42,401 nt of DNA, from NCBI GenBank assembly GCA_937996595.1, contig CALKVC010000178.1, positions 1 to 42,401 on the forward strand. Direction: 5' to 3'. This document shows positions 1-9,340 of this stretch, piece after piece (the stretch's first letter is position 1; each line of letters starts with the position of its first letter). The notes below the pieces were generated by a model that saw nothing but the letters and a program-made list of their open reading frames with translations, was not told where the DNA came from and made no database searches. Origin of the DNA: an uncultured Chitinophagaceae bacterium. Its GTDB lineage: Bacteria > Bacteroidota > Bacteroidia > Chitinophagales > Chitinophagaceae. Made by a program: the position numbers and the translations under genes.

Positions 1-2378
1 TTTTTAACTGTAACCGGAATATTGATAACCTTGTTTACAGTAGTGCTGATTTCTGCAAAACCATTTCCCATAAAACCTTTGTAAGGATAGTTTGCTTTGC
101 CTGCAATATCTTCCACCTCTAAAAACTGGAAAGCGTTTCCTTTACTTACAACCTGTGGTTCGCTTGCGAATGATTCAACATTGTTTTCATCCAATGCTAT
201 CACAGCATATTCTGCAAATGCCCGTGCCGGTGTAATAAAGCTTGTTTTGGTGGATTCGGCGATCATCTTTCCGTTCTGAAGCACCCGGTAGAGCTTTGCC
301 CCTTTAATGGCGTCCCATGATAGCTTTGTTCCGTCATACTTAACAGAAGGTGCCGGTAATGAATAAACGTTGGCAACTTTATTTACATCATAAAATCCAT
401 TTGTATTATTTGCAAGGATGATCTTAATGGTATGGTTTCCTTTTAATGTTGCAAGTACAGTAGCCTGTGGCATTTCTTTGCCATCCAGCATAAATGTTTT
501 AATTACATTGCCATAGCCTTCCATTTCTATATTCAATATTGCGTCCCTGTATTTAAAATTGTCAAGCATACGTTTTCCTTCCAGGATCTTTGGCACAAAA
601 GGTTCAAAAGACAAACCATCCGGGTTAAACCGTATTCCAAAGAACACTTTCTGAACAATGCTGATGTTTCCTGATAAGCTCCACAGCATCACGCTTGAAT
701 TTATCTGCGTGCCATTGAAGTCACCATTGTCAACCACAAAATTTTCTTTGTTGGTGAGGAATAATGCTGCAGGACGGTAAATAGCGAATATGCTTTCAGA
801 CACGGCCCTTTCATTACCGGCTTTAGCTGCAGCCCATAACCAGTAAGTTTGTACGAATGGCCAAACGGCGTTGTTATGATAAGGGGGAATATTGGGTATC
901 TGCGGGTAAATGCATGGTATACCGAATGCGGTAACCGGTGTACTGGCCACAACCTGCTTGGCCCTGGCTTCATCGGCAATGCCGAATATAACGCATAAGG
1001 CTTCACCAAGCGCTTCTGCCCTGGGTGAAACGAATTTATAATTTCTGCCATACCGGAACTGGGCATAATAGCCTTTCTCCGGCAACCATAAATACTCATT
1101 GATGCCTTTCTTAATCCTGTCTGCAATTTCTTTATACTTTGAAGCTGCTTTTATATCTTTTAGTTCTGTTGCCATTTGCGACAATACATTGTTTGCCTGG
1201 TAATGAACTGCATTGGTACCAAGGCTCTGGCTTTCATAAATATCTGCGGGTTGCATCCATTTGGGATACGTCTGTTCCCTCCAGTCTAAAAAGGATGATT
1301 CTCCTTTCACCAAACCCGTTTCCGGGTCGTGCGCTGCATGGATATCATCTTCTATGGAATTCCGGATAATTACATACGCCTGCTGCAGCCAGTCCTTATT
1401 ACCGGTTGCCTTATATATTTCCCATGCCGCAACAGCCCATATCATCCTGTCGGTACTTATCGGCCATGCGCCACCGGTACCCGTATCCTGGATGATCTTC
1501 TTCTTTGCATTCACCTTACGCATCAGGCTGAACATAGCTACCCTTGGCTGCAGGTGTGCCATCGACAGGATGATGCTGTAACTGATATCCCTTGTCCATA
1601 CACCACTCCACTCTTTTCCTGTTCTGAATGTACTATCAGGCTCAATCGCTTTCAGCATTTCTTCCAGTGATAGGTTATAAATGGCATCGGAGAGCAGAAA
1701 ACCGGATTTGTATTGAGGATATGGTGAAATATCTTTTGAAAGCTTCCATTCAGCATCCGTATGCTTTTCATCTGATTGTTTGTTTAACACAAGGGTAACC
1801 TCGTAAATACCATCTCCGTCAGCATCTGTTAACTGCAGATCTTCGCGTTTCATGATATTATCAAAATCCCATGTCATGGGAGCTGTGGCTCCTGCTACAA
1901 AAACACCTTTAAAATCTTCCCTGTAAATCTTATCCCCGTTGATGGTAGTGTAATATCCATTGTCATTGAACTGCTTCATCACATCTTTCATATCCAGCCT
2001 TATTTTTAATGCCGTATTGGGTAACAGGTAATTACCATCCGTAGCTGGCTGATCAAGCTGCTGCCCGAACTTTATCACCGGTGTTTCAGAAACGCCATTT
2101 ACCGCCTTCACAGAAAAGTTATGGTTTTTACCCATAAACATTTCATTATCCCTGCCATTGATAGAAAACTTAAAACTAATATCGGCATGCTGGAATTCGT
2201 TTGCAGGGCTTTGGTAATTACTCATCATATGAGTAGCGGTAAGCGCTGTGGCCGTATTTTTACCCTGCACCACTTTGTTGTTGTAGATACTATAGGCACC
2301 CGACTGGTATAAGGGTTGCTGGGCATGCAAACCTGAAATAAGCTGTGAAAACAATACCGATAAAATCATCCTTTTCAT
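1..2378 (-). CDS. Secreted six-hairpin glycoside hydrolase with C-terminal carbohydrate-binding-like region (partial)
   Basis: The frame is open from an ATG at 2378 to the left edge, about 792 codons, with no stop, so the C-terminus lies outside the window. Residues 1-20 form a signal peptide (MKRMILSVLF start, LHAQ cleavage region). A beta-sandwich-like N-terminal part is followed by an alpha-rich catalytic region with the motif VWTRD at about residues 260-264, then DTGTGGAWPISTDRM and a W/Y-rich helical stretch. These are typical of (alpha/alpha)6-barrel enzymes of the GH63/GH15/MGH1-like group, where the Asp of such a WTRD motif lines the active site. The last part (FLEVEDIAG onward) resembles a CBM6/CBM35-type sugar-binding domain. 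Likely role: periplasmic or secreted cleavage of an alpha-linked glycan. The substrate cannot be read from the sequence. The fold assignment is fairly secure; the exact GH family is not. Confidence 0.75.
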   Translation of the reverse strand, partial: MKRMILSVLFSQLISGLHAQQPLYQSGAYSIYNNKVVQGKNTATALTATHMMSNYQSPANEFQHADISFKFSINGRDNEMFMGKNHNFSVKAVNGVSETPVIKFGQQLDQPATDGNYLLPNTALKIRLDMKDVMKQFNDNGYYTTINGDKIYREDFKGVFVAGATAPMTWDFDNIMKREDLQLTDADGDGIYEVTLVLNKQSDEKHTDAEWKLSKDISPYPQYKSGFLLSDAIYNLSLEEMLKAIEPDSTFRTGKEWSGVWTRDISYSIILSMAHLQPRVAMFSLMRKVNAKKKIIQDTGTGGAWPISTDRMIWAVAAWEIYKATGNKDWLQQAYVIIRNSIEDDIHAAHDPETGLVKGESSFLDWREQTYPKWMQPADIYESQSLGTNAVHYQANNVLSQMATELKDIKAASKYKEIADRIKKGINEYLWLPEKGYYAQFRYGRNYKFVSPRAEALGEALCVIFGIADEARAKQVVASTPVTAFGIPCIYPQIPNIPPYHNNAVWPFVQTYWLWAAAKAGNERAVSESIFAIYRPAALFLTNKENFVVDNGDFNGTQINSSVMLWSLSGNISIVQKVFFGIRFNPDGLSFEPFVPKILEGKRMLDNFKYRDAILNIEMEGYGNVIKTFMLDGKEMPQATVLATLKGNHTIKIILANNTNGFYDVNKVANVYSLPAPSVKYDGTKLSWDAIKGAKLYRVLQNGKMIAESTKTSFITPARAFAEYAVIALDENNVESFASEPQVVSKGNAFQFLEVEDIAGKANYPYKGFMGNGFAEISTTVNKVINIPVTVK

Positions 2379-2711
2379 AAAGAGAAATAAATTTTGATAA
2401 CTGTTGTCCGAAATTAAATAATTAACCATTCTGATCTCCATTGATTTTCAATTATGTACTGTTTTTGCCTCAACTGATGATATTCTTACCCTTTGTAAGG
2501 AAAACAATAATAAGGCTGAGCACCTGTAAGCATGCAAACCGAATTGCCCGCTTATTACTGCCCAAAACCGGGCTGAATGAGATTCTGCATTACGGCTTAT
2601 CAGAAAAAATACCATATTCACTCCCGCAGAAATACGCTTCAGTACTTTACCATCAACACAGCCCCTGCTGCATTGTTGTTCTGTTATCAATTAATCTTCA
2701 AAACATTTTTT
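2379..2711. other. Divergent intergenic region between glycoside hydrolase and fasciclin gene
   Basis: These 333 bases separate two divergently oriented secreted-protein genes and must hold both promoters. I see no full Bacteroidota -33/-7 pair (TTTG and TAnnTTTG) on either strand and no strong hairpin. An open frame runs in from 2577 in phase with the fasciclin gene, but its extra 45 residues would sit in front of a good lipoprotein signal, so I treat it as non-coding. Confidence 0.5.
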
Positions 2712-3863
2712 ATGCAAACAAAAAATTTTACCAAATGGCTGCGTAGCTTAAAAGTGATGGCTACCGTGGCTTTGATGGCAGGTATCATGTACTCCTGCAA
2801 GAAATCAAATCACGTGATGATGGATAATACGGGTATAGCCGACAACGAACAGGCAGCCGTGAATACCGCCCGTGCACTGGAACAATCTGCCGTACCGGAA
2901 GCACAGCAGGAAGCCGAATCGCTTGGTTTCAGTGAATTGAGCAATGAAACGAACCCCGGCAACATTGTTGATATTGCCGTATCAAACCCCAATTTCACCA
3001 GCCTGGTAGCCGCTGTTGTTAAGACCGGCCTGGCAGGTGCACTGTCAGATGCATCAGCTAACCTCACTGTTTTTGCCCCAACGAACGGCGCATTTGCACA
3101 GCTTCCCGCCCCGTTTAACAATGCAGCCAATATAAACAGTATTACAGATGCCGCACAAATAGACTTTCTGCGTAACGTATTACTGTACCATGTGTTAGGT
3201 GCGGAAGTATTCAGCAACCAGGTGAGCAATGGCAGCAGCAGTGCAGCAACACTGAAACCGGCTACCAGCAGCAGTGTAAATGACAATACAATTTACCTGT
3301 CAAAAACATTCGGCCTTATCAGGGTTAATGGCCAGAGTACTGTTATTTTTGCAAACCTGAATGCCAGCAACGGGGTCATTCATGTAATTAACAAAGTATT
3401 GCTTTTTCCAAGCAACACGATAGCAGGAATTGCTATAGCTGATCCCAATTTCTCTTCATTGGTTGCTGCCCTGGTTAAAACCAACCTGGCAGGTGTATTT
3501 ACCGGAAGTGGTGATTTCACCGTTTTCGCTCCAACCAATGCCGCTTTTGCCCAATTACCGGCACCATTCAACAATGCTGCCAATATCAGTAATATCACAG
3601 ATGCAGGCCAGATCTCCGCTTTGTCCAATATTCTCCGTTACCATGTTGTAGCCGGCAGGAATTTCGCATGGGACCTTGGTATCCTGAAAAGGACTGCCAC
3701 CCTGGCCGATGCACCAAGGAATAAGGTTACAACCATACTTGGATTTAATACCGGCTGGGTGAAAGGTGACGATAACAACAGTTATGCCCAGATTAACCCC
3801 GCAGATATCCTGGCAACCAATGGCGTTATTCATGTAATCGGCAAAGTGCTGTTACCTAAATAA
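2712..3863 (+). CDS. Fasciclin (FAS1) domain lipoprotein, two domains
   Basis: Encodes 383 residues from the ATG at 2712. This start places a basic N-terminus and hydrophobic stretch directly before a lipobox (IMYSC, Cys29), so the product is probably an envelope-anchored lipoprotein. The upstream in-frame ATG at 2577 would bury that signal. Two FAS1 domains follow at about residues 84-232 and 236-383. Each shows the H1 pattern (LTVFAPTN or FTVFAPTN, then AFAQLPAPFNNAANI) and the H2 pattern (NGVIHVI.KVLL). The two domains share long near-identical stretches, pointing to an internal duplication. FAS1 domains mediate adhesion and matrix contacts, and multi-copy FAS1 lipoproteins are common in Bacteroidota. 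No ligand can be inferred. The gene is followed closely by its own terminator. Confidence 0.9.
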   Translation: MQTKNFTKWLRSLKVMATVALMAGIMYSCKKSNHVMMDNTGIADNEQAAVNTARALEQSAVPEAQQEAESLGFSELSNETNPGNIVDIAVSNPNFTSLVAAVVKTGLAGALSDASANLTVFAPTNGAFAQLPAPFNNAANINSITDAAQIDFLRNVLLYHVLGAEVFSNQVSNGSSSAATLKPATSSSVNDNTIYLSKTFGLIRVNGQSTVIFANLNASNGVIHVINKVLLFPSNTIAGIAIADPNFSSLVAALVKTNLAGVFTGSGDFTVFAPTNAAFAQLPAPFNNAANISNITDAGQISALSNILRYHVVAGRNFAWDLGILKRTATLADAPRNKVTTILGFNTGWVKGDDNNSYAQINPADILATNGVIHVIGKVLLPK

Positions 3864-3887
3864 TTGATTGTTGCGGATGTTTTGGAT

Positions 3888-3918
3888 AAAACCGCCTCTG
3901 TTATGGGAGGCGGTTTTT
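3888..3918 (+). terminator. Rho-independent terminator after fasciclin gene
   Basis: Perfect 8-bp GC-rich stem (ACCGCCTC at 3891-3898 with GAGGCGGT at 3907-3914), extended by three A-T pairs, with an 8-nt loop. A run of five T closes the structure. It lies 24 nt after the stop. Confidence 0.9.
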
Positions 3919-4146
3919 ATTTTCCGGAATTATTTGCCGGTTTTTTTTCCGTTTGTGTTTACAAACAGGGAACAACCCGTATAATTTATTGATTGACTAA
4001 GTTTTATAATCCTGAAAACACCAATCGCCCGGTTTATACATTTTAATTTATACATGTAACATGATAATTCTTAATTTAAATCATGACTAAGGTCATAAAT
4101 TATACCCGCAGGCTTTTGAACCTTTATTTCTGAAAGTAAATAACAG

Positions 4147-4174
4147 TTGTTAACTTACTATTCAAAAATATTTG
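4147..4174 (+). promoter_or_regulatory. Candidate -33/-7 promoter for the histidine-rich protein gene
   Basis: TTG at 4147-4149 and AATATTTG at 4167-4174 are 17 nt apart. The second differs from the Bacteroidota -7 consensus TAnnTTTG only at its first base. The rest of the gap from 3919 to 4196 is AT-rich and holds nothing else I recognise. The match is modest and could be chance in AT-rich DNA. Confidence 0.3.
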
Positions 4175-4196
4175 TTCATCCTTAAACTAATCTAAT

Positions 4197-4553
4197 ATGG
4201 TAACCGCAGAGCAACATCAGACACTTATTGACGAGTGTAAAAAATGGTATGAAATTTTAGCCAATTACCGTGAAAAACTGAATAAGTTGAAGACTGAATT
4301 GTATTTTTTTGCACCCGGAAAAACAGATCATGATATTCTGGCTGAAATAGAACATTACCATAACCAGTTCCATATCCAGCTCATCAATATCCACGACCTG
4401 AAACATGAAATCAGGCATCATATTCAGGAAGCTGAACGCCACCCTAATTTCGGGCACCGCATCCCGCATCATCACCTGAAAGAGAAACTTGACATGCTGG
4501 TGGCTGATCTTGAAAAATTAGACCAGGATTTTCACCAATTCATCAAACAATAA
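4197..4553 (+). CDS. Small histidine-rich helical protein of unknown function
   Basis: Encodes 118 residues with no signal peptide or membrane segment, so probably cytoplasmic. The sequence is strongly charged and looks almost entirely alpha-helical: heptad-like stretches at about residues 5-40, 44-80 and 92-118 suggest a short helical bundle or coiled coil. Fifteen of 118 residues are His, including EHYHNQFH, RHH and HHH clusters, a density compatible with metal or acid sensing, although that is inference only. The reading frame is well defined, with terminators on both sides. It precedes the EF-G paralogue on the same strand but is separated from it by a hairpin, so coupling is uncertain. 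I do not recognise the family. Confidence 0.75.
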   Translation: MVTAEQHQTLIDECKKWYEILANYREKLNKLKTELYFFAPGKTDHDILAEIEHYHNQFHIQLINIHDLKHEIRHHIQEAERHPNFGHRIPHHHLKEKLDMLVADLEKLDQDFHQFIKQ

Positions 4554-4565
4554 CCGTTCTGCACC

Positions 4566-4596
4566 ATTCAGCCAGCCTGCATAAGACTGGCTGAAT
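4566..4596 (+). terminator. Hairpin, probable terminator
   Basis: Perfect 10-bp inverted repeat (ATTCAGCCAG at 4566-4575, CTGGCTGAAT at 4587-4596) with an 11-nt loop, 12 nt after the stop codon. The downstream T run is weak (CGTTTA), so it may be only partly effective. Confidence 0.6.
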
Positions 4597-4631
4597 CGTT
4601 TATAGCAGTTCTGTAAATAAATACTTCAGTT

Positions 4632-6764
4632 ATGGCAACGTACGATTCCAACCACGTAAAAAATATCGCCCTGCTCGGGCATGCAGGCTGTGGTAAAACA
4701 ACCATGGCCGAATGCATGCTGTTTGAAGCAGGCATCACCAAACGCCGCGGTTCCATCGCCGCAAAAAATACCGTAAGTGATTACCACGAACTGGAAACCG
4801 AAAGGCAAAGTTCCGTTTTCGCATCCCTGCTCCATACCCCGTGGCGCGACTATAAGATAAACATCATTGACACGCCCGGTTACGATGATTTTTCCGGTGA
4901 AGTGATCAGCGCCCTGCGTGTAGCCGATACCGGTGTAATGCTGCTGAACGCTTCCATGGGCGTAGAAGTGGGCACCGATGTAATATGGGAGTATACCGAC
5001 AAATTTAAAACACCCACCCTCTTTGTAGTAAACCAGTTAGACAAAGAAGGCGCCGATTTTGACAAGACATTGCAGGAAGCCAAAGCGCATTTTGGCGCCA
5101 ATGTGGTGGCCGTGCAATATCCCGTTCAAACCGGAGCCGGCTTCAACAGCATCATTGATGTATTGAACATGGTGATGTACCAGTTTGGCGAAGCCGGCGG
5201 GAAACCGGAAAAAAAACCTATCCCCGACAGTGAGAAAGAAAAAGCAGAACAGATGCATAAGGAACTGGTAGAAACTATTGCATCTAATGATGAAGGCCTG
5301 ATGGAAAAATATTTTGAGCAGGGTGAACTGGGTGAAGATGAAATGAAAGCCGGCCTGCATGCTTCCATGATTAAACATGATATTTTCCCATTGTTTTGCG
5401 CATCAGCAGAAAAAAATATGGGCGTAGGCCGCATCATGAGTTATATTGACAATGTATGCCCGTCTGCCAATGAAATGCCTCCCCAGCGTACAAAGGCGGG
5501 TGGAAAGCTCAGTTGTGATGTTAGCGGGCCGGCATGCATCTTTATATTTAAAACGATCATAGAACCGCATATCGGTGAGCTGAGCCTGTTTAAAGTTTAC
5601 AGCGGAACCATTAAAGCCGGGATGGAACTGGTGAATGAAAATACCGGTGTAACAGAAAAGATAAACCAGCTGCTGTTGCTGGAAGGGCATAACCGCGTTC
5701 CCGTGAATGAACTGGTGGCCGGAGATATTGGCGCCACCATCAAGCTCCGCTCCACGCATGTAAACAATACATTGCATGAAAAAGGGGCAAACCTGGAACT
5801 GGAACCGATCGTTTTTCCAAAACCCAATGTTACGGTAGCTATCACGGCAGTGAACAAAGGAGAGGAAGAAAAATTGTCACAGGCTTTGCATACGCTGGCG
5901 GAAGAAGATGCTACGGTTCATTTTGAAATATCTCCCGAACTGAAACAGGTTTTACTGCATTGCCAGGGAGAACTGCACCTGCAGGTAATACAATGGAAGA
6001 TTGCGCATATCCACAAACTGGATGTACGTTTTGATAAACCAAAGATCCCATACCGCGAAACCATCCGAAAAATGGCCGAATCAACCTACCGGCACAAGAA
6101 ACAAAGCGGCGGCGCCGGCCAGTTCGGCGAAGTGTTTATGCGCATTGAACCCTGGTATGAAGGAATGCCTCATCCGCACGGGTTGAATGTAAGGGGCAAA
6201 GAAGAGATTGACCTGGACTGGGGTGGTAAACTGGTATTTCTCAATTGCATAGTTGGCGGAGCCATAGATGCCCGTTTCCTGCCAAGCATCATGAAAGGAG
6301 TGATGGAAAAAATGCAGAACGGTCCGCTTACCGGCAGTTATGTACGCGACGTACGGGTAAGCGTATACGACGGAAAGATGCACCCGGTAGACAGCAATGA
6401 CATATCCTTCAAGATTGCCGGCCTGCAGGCATTCAGGCTTGCTTTTACGCAGGCCGACCCGCAACTGCTGGAACCCTTGTATATGGTGGAGGTGCTTTGT
6501 CCGGATGACCAGGTTGGTGCCGTTATGGGCGACCTGCAGACACGCATGGCTGTGGTGGAAGGCATGGAAGCAGAAAGCCATTTCCAAAAGATAACGGCCA
6601 AAGTGCCTTTATCGCAGATGCACCAATACTCTTCTTCTTTAAGAAGCCTGACACAGGGCCGTGCCCGCTTTAACATGACATTTTCATCCTATGCGCCGGT
6701 GCCATTTGAGGTTCAGAAAAAACTGGTAGAGGCTCACAGCAAGCACGAAGTGGAAGTGGAATAG
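4632..6764 (+). CDS. Elongation factor G-like translational GTPase (EF-G paralogue)
   Basis: Encodes 710 residues with the five-domain EF-G layout. The G1 P-loop is GHAGCGKTT (16-24), the G3 motif DTPGYDDF (80-87) and the G4 motif NQLDKEG (134-140). Domain II follows from about residue 290, and domains III-V run to the end (IPYRETI and GGAGQFGEV in domain IV). Canonical EF-G has DTPGH, an ERGITI effector loop and NKMD. Here the His is Tyr and the switch I stretch reads ETERQSSVFASL. This matches the EF-G-2/FusA2-like paralogue group rather than the housekeeping translocase, from what I know of Thermus EF-G-2 and mycobacterial FusA2. A ribosome-associated GTPase with a non-housekeeping role is likely. 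The gene stands alone, well away from any str operon. The EF-G-like assignment is very sure; its physiological role is not known to me. Confidence 0.93.
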   Translation: MATYDSNHVKNIALLGHAGCGKTTMAECMLFEAGITKRRGSIAAKNTVSDYHELETERQSSVFASLLHTPWRDYKINIIDTPGYDDFSGEVISALRVADTGVMLLNASMGVEVGTDVIWEYTDKFKTPTLFVVNQLDKEGADFDKTLQEAKAHFGANVVAVQYPVQTGAGFNSIIDVLNMVMYQFGEAGGKPEKKPIPDSEKEKAEQMHKELVETIASNDEGLMEKYFEQGELGEDEMKAGLHASMIKHDIFPLFCASAEKNMGVGRIMSYIDNVCPSANEMPPQRTKAGGKLSCDVSGPACIFIFKTIIEPHIGELSLFKVYSGTIKAGMELVNENTGVTEKINQLLLLEGHNRVPVNELVAGDIGATIKLRSTHVNNTLHEKGANLELEPIVFPKPNVTVAITAVNKGEEEKLSQALHTLAEEDATVHFEISPELKQVLLHCQGELHLQVIQWKIAHIHKLDVRFDKPKIPYRETIRKMAESTYRHKKQSGGAGQFGEVFMRIEPWYEGMPHPHGLNVRGKEEIDLDWGGKLVFLNCIVGGAIDARFLPSIMKGVMEKMQNGPLTGSYVRDVRVSVYDGKMHPVDSNDISFKIAGLQAFRLAFTQADPQLLEPLYMVEVLCPDDQVGAVMGDLQTRMAVVEGMEAESHFQKITAKVPLSQMHQYSSSLRSLTQGRARFNMTFSSYAPVPFEVQKKLVEAHSKHEVEVE

Positions 6765-6789
6765 AAACAATATTCAAACCCGATTTTTC

Positions 6790-6820
6790 AGGCGCAGGTT
6801 ATCCTACCTGCGCCTTATTT
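6790..6820 (+). terminator. Rho-independent terminator after EF-G-like gene
   Basis: Perfect 10-bp stem (AGGCGCAGGT at 6790-6799, ACCTGCGCCT at 6806-6815), 6-nt loop and a TATTTA tail, 25 nt after the stop. Confidence 0.9.
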
Positions 6821-6917
6821 ATGCTCACCCCTTATTGATTGTCATCACACTTATTACTGAGTCCTGTCATAGGATTCGCCTGGCTGCCATGTTAGCTTTA
6901 TAATAAATTTTACAATT

Positions 6918-8183
6918 ATGAAACGGGTAAAATATTGTTGGTTGATGGCAGTTTTATTTGTTATTGCAGGAAATGTGTCAGCCCAAATAATCAACCCCAA
7001 AAAAGCAATAGAAAGAAAAGTAAATGCTAAAATAAACAGGGAAATAGATAAAAAAGCTGGTGAGATCGTAGACACCGTTTATAAAAAAGTGAACGAACCT
7101 GTTCAGGCAGAAAAGAAAGACAACCCTCCGGCTGAACCGGCATCCAACAGGGGCGATGTAACTCCGGTAAACAACCAGCCTGGATTGCAGGCAAGTACAA
7201 AATTTGATTTTGTGCCGGGTGAAAAAGTGATCTTCTTCGATGATTTCAGCCAGGATGCAGTTGGAGATTTTCCTGCGTTATGGACAGCCAATGCACCTGG
7301 TGAGATAAACACCCTCAACATAGCTCCGGGAAAATGGTTTAACCTGAATAATTCGGAAGGGAATTACTTCATGTTAAAGCGAATTGATTTCCCCAAAAAT
7401 TTCATCATTGAATTTGATATTGTTCCTAAAAAGACCGGTGGCCGTATAGCAGCCGGGTTAATACTGTATGGTGAAACCAAACCTACGGAAATGGATAATA
7501 ATGCCCACCCAGGGAATGCCGGGATTATGATCTCAATAGAAAAGGGAAACTGGAATACGATGGGTTATAAAACAGGGGAAAGTGATCAGATCAGGGGATC
7601 ATCAACATTAAATCCTGTTGAACCTGAAAAAGTAAACCATGTGATCATCTGGGTACAGAACCGGAGAGTGCGGATCTATCATAAAGATGCAAAAGTGATG
7701 GATATGCCAACAAATATTTATGAGGGTTCTAAATTCAACCGGTTTTGTTTCAGGCTGTCAAGAGGCGCTTCCTGTGGTTCATATATTTCTAATTTCAGGA
7801 TCACTGATGCATCACCAGATATGAGAAGCAAACTCATCACCGAAGGCAAACTGGTGAGTTATGGTATTTATTTTGATGTGAACAAGGATGTAGTGAAGTC
7901 CGAATCATACGGAACAGTAAAAGGCATTGCCGATATTTTGAACGAAAACCCTGATGTAAGGATCAGGATCATCGGCCATACCGATGCTGATGGCAATGAT
8001 GCAGCTAACCTGGATCTGTCTAAACGCAGAGCAGCCGCTGTTAAAAATGAACTCATAAAAACTTTCGGCATAGATGCAGGCAGGATAGAAACAGACGGGA
8101 AAGGTGAGATACAACCTGTTGCTCCCAATGACACTCCTTCAAACAAGGCCTTGAATCGGCGGGTTGAATTCATCAAGTTGTAA
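6918..8183 (+). CDS. OmpA-family outer-membrane protein with jelly-roll-like middle domain
   Basis: Encodes 421 residues. A signal peptide (about 1-22, ending VSAQ) is followed by a Lys-rich linker, then a beta-rich domain at about 95-300 that starts at FFDDFSQDAVGDFP and resembles the LamG/concanavalin-like 'DDF' domain found in front of OmpA modules in Bacteroidota. The C-terminal OmpA/MotB-like peptidoglycan-binding domain spans about 310-421, with GHTDADGNDAANLDLSKRR carrying the Asp and Arg that normally contact diaminopimelate. No beta-barrel is evident, so it probably tethers the envelope to the cell wall from the periplasm. It is transcribed alone and converges with the PorP/SprF gene. 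I see no convincing terminator in the 86-nt convergent gap. Confidence 0.85.
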   Translation: MKRVKYCWLMAVLFVIAGNVSAQIINPKKAIERKVNAKINREIDKKAGEIVDTVYKKVNEPVQAEKKDNPPAEPASNRGDVTPVNNQPGLQASTKFDFVPGEKVIFFDDFSQDAVGDFPALWTANAPGEINTLNIAPGKWFNLNNSEGNYFMLKRIDFPKNFIIEFDIVPKKTGGRIAAGLILYGETKPTEMDNNAHPGNAGIMISIEKGNWNTMGYKTGESDQIRGSSTLNPVEPEKVNHVIIWVQNRRVRIYHKDAKVMDMPTNIYEGSKFNRFCFRLSRGASCGSYISNFRITDASPDMRSKLITEGKLVSYGIYFDVNKDVVKSESYGTVKGIADILNENPDVRIRIIGHTDADGNDAANLDLSKRRAAAVKNELIKTFGIDAGRIETDGKGEIQPVAPNDTPSNKALNRRVEFIKL

Positions 8184-8269
8184 ATAACATTTCCTCATAC
8201 CCAGCAATGTCTCCCGGAGGGGACGATGCGTTTCCCCCATTTCAGGAAAGGGATATGTTATGTAACTTC

Positions 8270-9337
8270 TTAAAAAAACTCCCATGGAAACCGGTAGTTA
8301 CAAACACCCGAACTGGAGGTGGGGCAATAGTTGTTATCGTTAATGATCACATCCCGCTGAACACCCAATTCAATACTTCCATGCGAAGTATTGAGGCTTG
8401 GTTTTACAATATCAGCATCATAACTGATTCCGATTCGGTTGCTGTATTCCATGGTACGGGAAGTTACCGTTTTTGCTTCTCCCCACTTCCAGGTAACACC
8501 GATACAGAATGCGCTGTTACTGTTCAGGTTGGCTGCATTACGGTACCAAAGCCCCAGTTCAACCGGCAAATCATAATAATCTATCAGCGTGCCCAGGCTG
8601 AACACGCTGCTTTTTCCCTGCAACTGCATAAAAAAGCTTGGCTTTAACGTGATATTTTCTTTATCCAGCCGGTAACTGACATGTCCTGTCACTTTCATGG
8701 GCAACTTACCGTCTTCCGGTTTTCCATTAAAGCTGAGGTTAGGCTTGTTTATATGATGAGCTGCTCCGCCTACCATGAAATTGCTGAAAGCCAGCAAAAA
8801 GCCTCCTCCAAAATCGAAATACGTTTTGTTGCCATAGGTCTGGAACAGGTCAACCTGCGAAGCATTCCCGGTGATCCCTGTCTGGTCCAGTTGGTCGATG
8901 AATACAAACTTGTCGGGGTTTACCCGGTTAAATCCGATACCTCCCTGCAAGGCCAGGCTCAGGAACCAGTTGCTGCAATCGGTATTCCTTGTACCAAAAC
9001 TCCTGCCCACAATGGCGTTGATGCCTGTGTTTTTCAGGTAACCCTTATTACTGTGGTTCACCAGCAGGCCCATGTTAAGTACATTGCGCTGGTTGTCGTC
9101 GTAAATCGAAAAATCGGCACCACCTGAAAAATACTTGAATGGCTTATAGAGGTTGAACCACTGCACTTTTGTAACGGCAGACAGCCGCAGGTTATTCTTA
9201 CCGGTACCTATGAATGCGGGATTCATATATGTTGGCGTATACTGGTACAAACTGAACAGGGCATCCTGTGCATTACCGCCGGCAGATAATAACAGTAACG
9301 CATAACTGATAATATGTTTACGGATCATTTTCTTCAT
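8270..9337 (-). CDS. PorP/SprF-family type IX secretion-associated outer-membrane protein
   Basis: Encodes 355 residues with a signal peptide (about 1-23, ending GNAQ). The start of the mature protein shows the family hallmark FSLYQYTPTYMNPAFIG (usual form: Q.h..P...NPA..G), followed by many amphipathic beta strands ending in an aromatic C-terminal residue (FPWEFF), as expected for an outer-membrane barrel of about 14 strands. PorP/SprF proteins are known to anchor or help export type IX cargo that carries a type B (gliding-motility) C-terminal domain. Here the cargo candidate is encoded directly upstream, its stop codon ending 3 nt before this ATG, which is the usual genetic pairing. It is probably co-transcribed and dedicated to that cargo. 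Confidence 0.9.
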   Translation of the reverse strand: MKKMIRKHIISYALLLLSAGGNAQDALFSLYQYTPTYMNPAFIGTGKNNLRLSAVTKVQWFNLYKPFKYFSGGADFSIYDDNQRNVLNMGLLVNHSNKGYLKNTGINAIVGRSFGTRNTDCSNWFLSLALQGGIGFNRVNPDKFVFIDQLDQTGITGNASQVDLFQTYGNKTYFDFGGGFLLAFSNFMVGGAAHHINKPNLSFNGKPEDGKLPMKVTGHVSYRLDKENITLKPSFFMQLQGKSSVFSLGTLIDYYDLPVELGLWYRNAANLNSNSAFCIGVTWKWGEAKTVTSRTMEYSNRIGISYDADIVKPSLNTSHGSIELGVQRDVIINDNNYCPTSSSGVCNYRFPWEFF

Positions 9338-9340
9338 TTT

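Noticed and set aside
2577..2711. N-terminal extension of the fasciclin gene
   Set aside because: It would place 45 residues in front of a clear lipoprotein signal and Cys29; the extension does not look like a real protein.
8184..8269. Convergent gap with an ATAACAT / ATGTTAT inverted repeat as a shared terminator
   Set aside because: The arms are 64 bases apart, and there is no GC-rich stem or T run; not convincing as a terminator.
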